Assembly (NCBI GenBank): GCA_017578085.1
Contig: PKQR01000085.1
Span: forward strand, 1 to 9,521
Reading direction: 5' to 3'
Origin: Bacillota bacterium
GTDB lineage: Bacteria; Bacillota; Limnochordia; Limnochordales; ZCTH02-B6
DNA length: 9,521 bases
The notes under the pieces were generated by a model. It made no database searches. It worked only from the letters and a program-made list of their open reading frames with translations, and was not told the DNA's origin. The position numbers and the translations under genes were made by a program. Below are positions 6,157 to 9,521 of the stretch, in pieces (positions within the stretch are counted from its first letter, which is position 1; every line of letters begins with the position of its first letter).

Positions 6157-6179
6157 CGCAAGGGAAAGGAGGGGCGGGA

Positions 6180-6722
6180 GTGTCGCGGCTCAAGGAAAAG
6201 TACCTTAAGGAAGTTGTTCCTGCGCTCCGGGAGCGGTTTGGCTATCGGAGCGTGATGGAAGTGCCCAAGGTTGAAAAAATCGTGCTCAACATGGGCGTCG
6301 GCGAGGCGGCCCAGGATCCGAAGGCGCTGGACAGCGCGATGGCGGATCTTATGGCCATCACCGGACAGAAGCCGGCCGTGACTCGGGCCAAGAAGTCCAT
6401 CGCCGCGTTCAAGATCCGAGCCGGGATGCCCATCGGATGCAAGGTGACCTTGCGCGGGCAGCGGATGTACGACTTTCTTGACAAACTGATCAACGTCGCC
6501 CTGCCCCGCATCCGGGACTTCCGGGGCGTGTCGCCCAAGGGATTCGACGGGCGAGGCAACTACAGCCTGGGACTGCGGGAGCAGCTGATCTTCCCGGAGA
6601 TCAAGTACGACAAGGTAGACAAGATCCGGGGCCTAGACGTGACCATCGTGACCACGGCCAAGACTGACGAAGAAGCTTACGCCCTGCTGTCGGAACTGGG
6701 GATGCCCTTCCGGGCGGCATGA
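6180..6722 (+). CDS. rplE: 50S ribosomal protein L5
   Basis: L5 binds 5S rRNA, helps anchor the central protuberance and contacts P-site tRNA. The 180-residue product is the standard length. Signatures include EVPKVEKIVLNMGVGEAAQD (about residues 27-46), ITGQKPAVTRAKKSIAAFKI (59-78), then PIGCKVTLRGQRMYDFLDKL, and PRIRDFRGVSPKGFDGRGNY. It ends GLDVTIVTTAKTDEEAYALL. The start is GTG at 6180, with AAGGAGG at 6166-6172 and a 7-base spacer. The rplX-rplE junction is where S8 represses the spc operon in E. coli. The 23-bp junction here shows no clear counterpart of that structure. Ends TGA, 13 bp before rpsZ. Confidence 0.98.
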   Translation: MSRLKEKYLKEVVPALRERFGYRSVMEVPKVEKIVLNMGVGEAAQDPKALDSAMADLMAITGQKPAVTRAKKSIAAFKIRAGMPIGCKVTLRGQRMYDFLDKLINVALPRIRDFRGVSPKGFDGRGNYSLGLREQLIFPEIKYDKVDKIRGLDVTIVTTAKTDEEAYALLSELGMPFRAA

Positions 6723-6735
6723 GAGAGGTGAAACC

Positions 6736-6921
6736 ATGGCGAAGAAGTCGATGATTGCCAAGGCGAAGCGGCCGCCCAAGTACAGCACCCGCAAGGTCAA
6801 CCGCTGCCGCATCTGCGGCCGCCCCCGCGGGTACATGCGGCGGTTTGCCATGTGCCGCGTGTGCTTCCGTACCCTGGCCCACCGCGGACAGATCCCTGGC
6901 GTGGTCAAGGCCAGTTGGTAA
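6736..6921 (+). CDS. rpsZ: 30S ribosomal protein S14, zinc-binding type Z
   Basis: S14 is a late-assembly 30S head protein. This is the short 61-residue type Z form (also annotated rpsN), which holds a zinc ion. The two pairs are C24/C27 (CRIC) and C40/C43 (CRVC), set in NRCRICGRPRGYMRRFAMCRVC-like context, ending in the family's GQIPGVVKASW. The long zinc-free form is about 90-100 residues. Type Z is typical of Bacillota, Actinomycetota, Thermus and several others, and argues against Proteobacteria. ATG start, with AGAGGTG at 6724-6730 overlapping the rplE stop. A 21-bp gap follows before rpsH. Confidence 0.98.
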   Translation: MAKKSMIAKAKRPPKYSTRKVNRCRICGRPRGYMRRFAMCRVCFRTLAHRGQIPGVVKASW

Positions 6922-6942
6922 GGGGAAAGGGGTGGAAGGAAC

Positions 6943-7341
6943 ATGGTGATGACCGACCCGATTGCGGATATGCTGACGCGGATCCGCAACGCCAATATGG
7001 TGTATCATGAGTCGGTGGACATTCCCGCGTCCAACCTCAAGAAGGAGCTGGCCCGCATCCTCAAGCAGGAGGGCTTCATCCGCGACTACCGCGTCATCGA
7101 CGACGGGAAGCAGGGCATCGTGCGGATTTATCTGAAGTACGGGGCCAACAAGCAGCGGGTCATCTCCGGGCTCAAGCGTATCAGCAAGCCCGGCCGCCGC
7201 GTGTACGCCCGCCGGGACGAGATCCCGCGCGTGCTTGGAGGGCTCGGCGTGGCGGTGCTGTCCACGTCCCGGGGTATTATGACCGACAAGGAAGCCCGGA
7301 AGCTCGGTGTGGGCGGCGAAGTGATTTGCTACGTCTGGTAG
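6943..7341 (+). CDS. rpsH: 30S ribosomal protein S8
   Basis: S8 is a primary binder of the 16S central domain and, in E. coli, the spc operon autorepressor. The 132-residue product is of standard length. It has DPIADMLTRIRNANMVYHES (about residues 5-24), IPASNLKKELARILKQEGFI, GLKRISKPGRRVY (about 86-98), and the terminal LSTSRGIMTDKEARKLGVGGE block ending CYVW. The start is slightly ambiguous: ATG 6943 gives MVMTDPIADML, the form known from Bacillus. ATG 6949 gives MTDPIADML and a better 8-base spacer from AAGGA at 6936-6940. I keep 6943 on family grounds. Ends TAG, 22 bp before rplF. Confidence 0.97.
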   Translation: MVMTDPIADMLTRIRNANMVYHESVDIPASNLKKELARILKQEGFIRDYRVIDDGKQGIVRIYLKYGANKQRVISGLKRISKPGRRVYARRDEIPRVLGGLGVAVLSTSRGIMTDKEARKLGVGGEVICYVW

Positions 7342-7363
7342 CGGCGCGAGGGAGGTAACGGTT

Positions 7364-7936
7364 GTGTCACGCATCGGGAGGCAGCCGATCCCGATCCCGG
7401 CAGGGGTTGAGGTGCGGCTGGAAGGCAATACGGTGCGGGTGAAGGGACCCAAGGGCGAGCTGTCCCGGACGCTGCATGAGGCGGTGCAGGTGACGGTGGA
7501 CAACGGCCGGGTCATCGTCACCCGTGCTTCCGACGAACCCGAGCACCGGGCATTGCACGGCCTCACGCGCACCCTGGTGGCCAACATGGTCAAGGGTGTG
7601 ACCGAGGGATACGAGAAGCGGCTGGAGATCAACGGCGTCGGCTACCGGGCCAGCAAGCAAGGCAACAAGCTGGTGCTGGCGATGGGCTACTCCCATCCGG
7701 TGGAGTTCGAGCCGCCTCCGGGCATCCAGTTTGAGGTTCCGTCGCCCACCCAGATCACCGTTCGCGGCGTGGACAAGGAACTGGTGGGCGAGATCGCAGC
7801 CCGCATCCGCCGCGTCCGCCCGGTCGAGCCGTACCTGGGCAAGGGCATCCGGTACGAGGGCGAGCACGTGCGCCGCAAGGCCGGCAAGGCCGGTAAGGTC
7901 GGCGGCGGCAAGTCGGCCGGCAAGGGCAAGAAGTAA
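7364..7936 (+). CDS. rplF: 50S ribosomal protein L6 with basic C-terminal tail
   Basis: L6 binds 23S rRNA near the sarcin-ricin loop and helps form the factor-binding site. The product is 190 residues, about 11-13 longer than in E. coli or Bacillus. The body is ordinary: SRIGRQPIPIPAGVEV at the N-terminus, VKGPKGELSRTL (about residues 27-38), then EINGVGYRASKQGNKLVLAMGYSHPV in the second domain and VRPVEPYLGKGIRYEGEHVRRK (151-172). The extra length is the tail at 172-190, which is almost all lysine, glycine and alanine. It is partly encoded by 9-bp tandem repeats. The start is GTG, with GGGAGGT at 7350-7356 and an 8-base spacer measured from GGAGG. Ends TAA, 18 bp before rplR. Confidence 0.98.
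   Translation: MSRIGRQPIPIPAGVEVRLEGNTVRVKGPKGELSRTLHEAVQVTVDNGRVIVTRASDEPEHRALHGLTRTLVANMVKGVTEGYEKRLEINGVGYRASKQGNKLVLAMGYSHPVEFEPPPGIQFEVPSPTQITVRGVDKELVGEIAARIRRVRPVEPYLGKGIRYEGEHVRRKAGKAGKVGGGKSAGKGKK
7877..7903 (+). repeat. 9-bp tandem repeat inside rplF
   Basis: Three consecutive 9-base units, AAGGCCGGC, AAGGCCGGT and AAGGTCGGC, occupy these positions in frame and encode Lys-Ala-Gly, Lys-Ala-Gly, Lys-Val-Gly (L6 residues 172-180). Further GGC/AAG-rich sequence continues to the stop. Such units can expand or contract by replication slippage, which is a plausible origin of the lengthened L6 tail. Confidence 0.75.
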
Positions 7937-7954
7937 TGCTGGAGGGATCGGCAC

Positions 7955-8320
7955 GTGGCCAGGCTGACGCGCGTTGAGGGGCGCAAGCGGCGCCATATGC
8001 GCCTGCGCCGTAAGATTCGGGGGACGCCGGAGCGCCCCCGCTTGTCGGTTTATCGCAGTTTGAAGCATATGTACGCACAGATCATCGACGATACGCGGGG
8101 CCACACGCTCGTGGCCGCCTCCACCCTCGATCCCGAGCTGCGGGGGCGCTTGGAGAAGACGGGCACCGTAGAAGCCGCCCGTGAGGTTGGGCGCCTGATC
8201 GGCCAGCGCGCCCTGAGCAAGGGGATCACAAAAGTGGTGTTTGACCGGGGCGGCAATCGCTACCACGGCCGGGTCAGCGCCCTGGCGGAAGGCGCCCGCG
8301 AGGCGGGGCTCGAGTTTTGA
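7955..8320 (+). CDS. rplR: 50S ribosomal protein L18
   Basis: L18 binds 5S rRNA with L5 and L25-type proteins in the central protuberance. The 121-residue product is of usual length (117-122). It has the basic N-terminal arm RVEGRKRRHMRLRRKIRGT, then PERPRLSVYRSLKHMYAQII (about residues 25-44), HTLVAASTLDPEL, AREVGRLIGQRALSKGI (75-91), and KVVFDRGGNRYHGRVSALAE with the terminal AREAGLEF, all characteristic. The start is GTG at 7955, with GGAGGG at 7941-7946 and a spacer of 8-9 bases; MARLTRVEGRK fits the family start. It ends TGA, 18 bp before rpsE. Confidence 0.98.
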   Translation: MARLTRVEGRKRRHMRLRRKIRGTPERPRLSVYRSLKHMYAQIIDDTRGHTLVAASTLDPELRGRLEKTGTVEAAREVGRLIGQRALSKGITKVVFDRGGNRYHGRVSALAEGAREAGLEF

Positions 8321-8338
8321 CAGGGGAGGTGGAGGCCC

Positions 8339-8851
8339 ATGCGTAGTGAACGGACAAAGCGCGACAACCAGCCTGAGCTGGAGGAGCGGGTCGTCTGGAT
8401 CAACCCCGTTTCCAAGACGGTGAAGGGCGGCCGTATCCGCCGGTTCGCGGCGCTGGTGGTCGTTGGCGACGGAGCTGGTCGCGTCGGGGCCGGCGTGGGC
8501 AAGGCCCGCGAGGTCTCGGAAGCGATCCGCAAAGGGACCGAGAAGGCGAAGAGGGAGCTGCAGACGGTGCCCATCGTCGGCGCAGGCACCTTGCCCCACG
8601 AGGTGAGCGCCAAGTTCAGCGGCGCCCACGTGTTTCTGAAGCCGGCTTCGCCGGGCACCGGTGTCATCGCCGGCGGCCCGGTGCGGGCGGTGCTGGAGCT
8701 GGCGGGCGTGAAGAACGTGCTCAGCAAGTCGCTCGGGTCCAACAACCCCATCAACGTGGTGCGGGCGACGCTCAAGGGCCTCTCGCAGCTGCGCACGGCG
8801 GAGCAAGTGGCCGCGCTGCGGGGTAAGTCCGTCGAGGAGATTCTCGGTTAG
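8339..8851 (+). CDS. rpsE: 30S ribosomal protein S5
   Basis: S5 stands at the mRNA entry channel with S3 and S4 and affects decoding accuracy. The 170-residue product has the usual length (about 160-175). The N-terminal double-stranded RNA-binding-like domain includes INPVSKTVKGGRIRRFAAL (residues 21-39) and VVVGDGAGRVGAGVGKAREV. The C-terminal domain has ASPGTGVIAGGPVRAVLELAG (about 107-127), GSNNPINVVRATLKGL and the ending RGKSVEEILG. One oddity is proline at residue 23, where most family members I recall have arginine (INRV). GGAGGTGGAGG spans 8325-8335; the first half gives the best spacing (8 bases) to the ATG. Its TAG is part of the rpmD ribosome binding site. Confidence 0.98.
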   Translation: MRSERTKRDNQPELEERVVWINPVSKTVKGGRIRRFAALVVVGDGAGRVGAGVGKAREVSEAIRKGTEKAKRELQTVPIVGAGTLPHEVSAKFSGAHVFLKPASPGTGVIAGGPVRAVLELAGVKNVLSKSLGSNNPINVVRATLKGLSQLRTAEQVAALRGKSVEEILG

Positions 8852-8862
8852 GAGGGCTCGCC

Positions 8863-9045
8863 ATGCCCGGGCAGTTGAAGATCACATGGAAGAAGAGCGC
8901 CATCGGCTACGCGCAGGACCAAAGGGATACGCTGCGCGCGCTGGGGTTGCGCCGGCTCAACCACACGGTGGTGAAAGAGGACACCCCGACGGTGCGCGGG
9001 ATGGTGTATAAGGTCCGCCACCTGGTTGAAGTGGAGGAAGTGTGA
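8863..9045 (+). CDS. rpmD: 50S ribosomal protein L30
   Basis: L30 is a small 50S protein that is absent from some bacterial lineages. The 60-residue product matches the bacterial form. Family features are KITWKKSAIGYAQDQRDTLR (residues 5-24), the ALGLRRLNHTVVKEDTPTVRG-like stretch with LGLRRLNHTV at 27-36, and the terminal VRHLVEVEEV. The ATG is preceded by AGGAGGG at 8850-8856, which overlaps the rpsE stop, with a 6-base spacer. It ends TGA at 9043-9045, and only one base separates it from the rplO ATG. It lies between rpsE and rplO, its canonical position. Confidence 0.98.
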   Translation: MPGQLKITWKKSAIGYAQDQRDTLRALGLRRLNHTVVKEDTPTVRGMVYKVRHLVEVEEV

Positions 9046-9046
9046 G

Positions 9047-9490
9047 ATGAAGCTGCACGAATTGCGTCCAGCCCCGGGCGCGCGCCGGGACTCCAAGCGG
9101 GTCGGCCGGGGAATCGGTTCCGGTAGGGGGAGGACCGCCGGCCGGGGCACCAAAGGGCAGAAGGCTCGCTCGGGCGGGGCTAAGGGACCTGCCTTCGAAG
9201 GCGGGCAGACGCCGCTGGTGCGCCGGCTGCCCAAGCGCGGTTTCAGCAACGCGCCGTTCCGCCGGGAGCTGGCCATCGTCAACCTGGAGGCCCTGAACCG
9301 GTTTGAGCCTGGGACCGTGGTAACGCCGGAGCTGTTGTTGGAAAATCGCGTGGTTCGGAGCGTGAAGGACGGCATCAAGGTGTTGGGTGACGGGGAGCTG
9401 ACGCGCCCGCTGACGGTCCGCGCCCACGCCTTCAGCAAGGCCGCGGCGGCGAAGATTGTGGCTGCCGGGGGCACGGTCGAGGTGATCTGA
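9047..9490 (+). CDS. rplO: 50S ribosomal protein L15
   Basis: L15 is a 50S protein with a long basic N-terminal extension that threads into 23S rRNA. With the start at ATG 9047 the product is 147 residues (usual 144-150). It shows MKLHELRPAPGARRDSKRVG, then GRGIGSGRGRTAGRGTKGQK (about residues 20-39), ARSGG, the FEGGQTPLVRRLPKRGFSNA motif (50-69), and a globular C-terminal domain ending GGTVEVI. GGAGGA at 9033-9038 lies inside rpmD with an 8-base spacer. An in-frame upstream start would overlap rpmD and add seven non-conserved residues. The TGA stop abuts the secY GTG with no gap. Confidence 0.97.
   Translation: MKLHELRPAPGARRDSKRVGRGIGSGRGRTAGRGTKGQKARSGGAKGPAFEGGQTPLVRRLPKRGFSNAPFRRELAIVNLEALNRFEPGTVVTPELLLENRVVRSVKDGIKVLGDGELTRPLTVRAHAFSKAAAAKIVAAGGTVEVI
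9479..9487 (+). promoter_or_regulatory. Ribosome binding site of secY inside rplO
   Basis: GAGGTGATC matches nine consecutive bases of the ideal complement to the 3' end of bacterial 16S rRNA. It lies within the last codons of rplO. The GAGG core ends 8 bases before the GTG at 9491. This decides the secY start and implies strong, coupled initiation directly after rplO termination. Confidence 0.75.
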
Positions 9491-9521
9491 GTGCTGGACG
9501 CGCTGAGAAACGCGCTCAGGA
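9491..9521 (+). CDS. secY: SecY preprotein translocase subunit, N-terminal start
   Basis: Only the first ten codons and one extra base are inside the window: GTG start, then LDALRNALR. SecY is the membrane channel of the Sec protein export system. Its bacterial N-terminus commonly reads ML..LRNA, followed by a short polar stretch before the first membrane segment, and this fits. The main support is position: secY follows rplO in nearly all bacterial spc clusters. The strong ribosome binding site at 9479-9487 and the absence of any gap after the rplO stop add support. The membrane segments lie beyond the window, so the identity rests on context and a short match. Confidence 0.85.
   Translation, partial: MLDALRNALR

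Noticed and set aside
6157..6179. Possible S8-binding regulatory site at the rplX-rplE junction, as in E. coli
   Set aside because: The 23-bp gap is mostly the ribosome binding site, and I could not find the expected stem with an internal bulge there or in the adjoining bases.
7367..8806. A 479-codon open frame on the - strand opposite rplF, rplR and rpsE
   Set aside because: Same cause: it mirrors the third-position G/C bias of the + strand genes, and no ribosome binding site or family motif supports it.
9503..9519. CTGAG/CTCAG inverted repeat at the start of secY
   Set aside because: A 5-bp stem within coding sequence at the window edge, explained by the codons; no T-run and no supporting context.

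Overview
This window is a dense block of ribosomal protein genes, all on the + strand. It begins in the last 60 codons of the elongation factor Tu gene (tuf, end of the str cluster). It then runs through the complete S10 cluster and the spc cluster, and stops 31 bases into secY. The order is tuf(partial)-rpsJ-rplC-rplD-rplW-rplB-rpsS-rplV-rpsC-rplP-rpmC-rpsQ-rplN-rplX-rplE-rpsZ-rpsH-rplF-rplR-rpsE-rpmD-rplO-secY(partial), which is the canonical bacterial str-S10-spc order with no insertion, deletion or extra gene.

Organism: the DNA is GC-rich (roughly two thirds G+C by eye, with third codon positions mostly G or C). Nearly every gene has a strong AGGAGG-type ribosome binding site. GTG or TTG starts are frequent (TTG for rpsC; GTG for rplP, rpsQ, rplN, rplE, rplF, rplR and secY). 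S14 is the short zinc-binding type and L24 carries a four-cysteine zinc ribbon. Together these suggest a high-GC Gram-positive-type bacterium. A high-GC deep-branching Bacillota lineage (Symbiobacterium/Thermaerobacter/Limnochordia-like) is my best guess, but I cannot place it from the sequence alone.

Layout: 1-185 is the tuf 3' end. 186-336 is the largest non-coding gap (151 bp); it is very GC-rich, contains several inverted repeats, and has no promoter I can recognise. 337-5417 holds the S10 cluster (S10, L3, L4, L23, L2, S19, L22, S3, L16, L29, S17). 5433-9490 holds the spc cluster (L14, L24, L5, S14, S8, L6, L18, S5, L30, L15). From 9491 secY begins. Gaps between genes are 0-31 bp, except rpsJ-rplC (75 bp, with a small GC hairpin). 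Several junctions overlap or abut (rplD/rplW, rplP/rpmC, rpmD/rplO, rplO/secY), as expected of one cotranscribed, translationally coupled unit.

Together the genes supply 30S proteins (S10, S19, S3, S17, S14, S8, S5) and 50S proteins (L3, L4, L23, L2, L22, L16, L29, L14, L24, L5, L6, L18, L30, L15). Flanking them are the tRNA-delivery GTPase EF-Tu and the SecY translocon channel. I found no mobile element, RNA gene, CRISPR array or novel system. The points worth a second look are modest: a structured tuf-rpsJ leader with repeated CAGGCC words, a lysine/glycine-rich tail on L6 encoded by 9-bp tandem repeats, and an unusual residue in the S5 loop.
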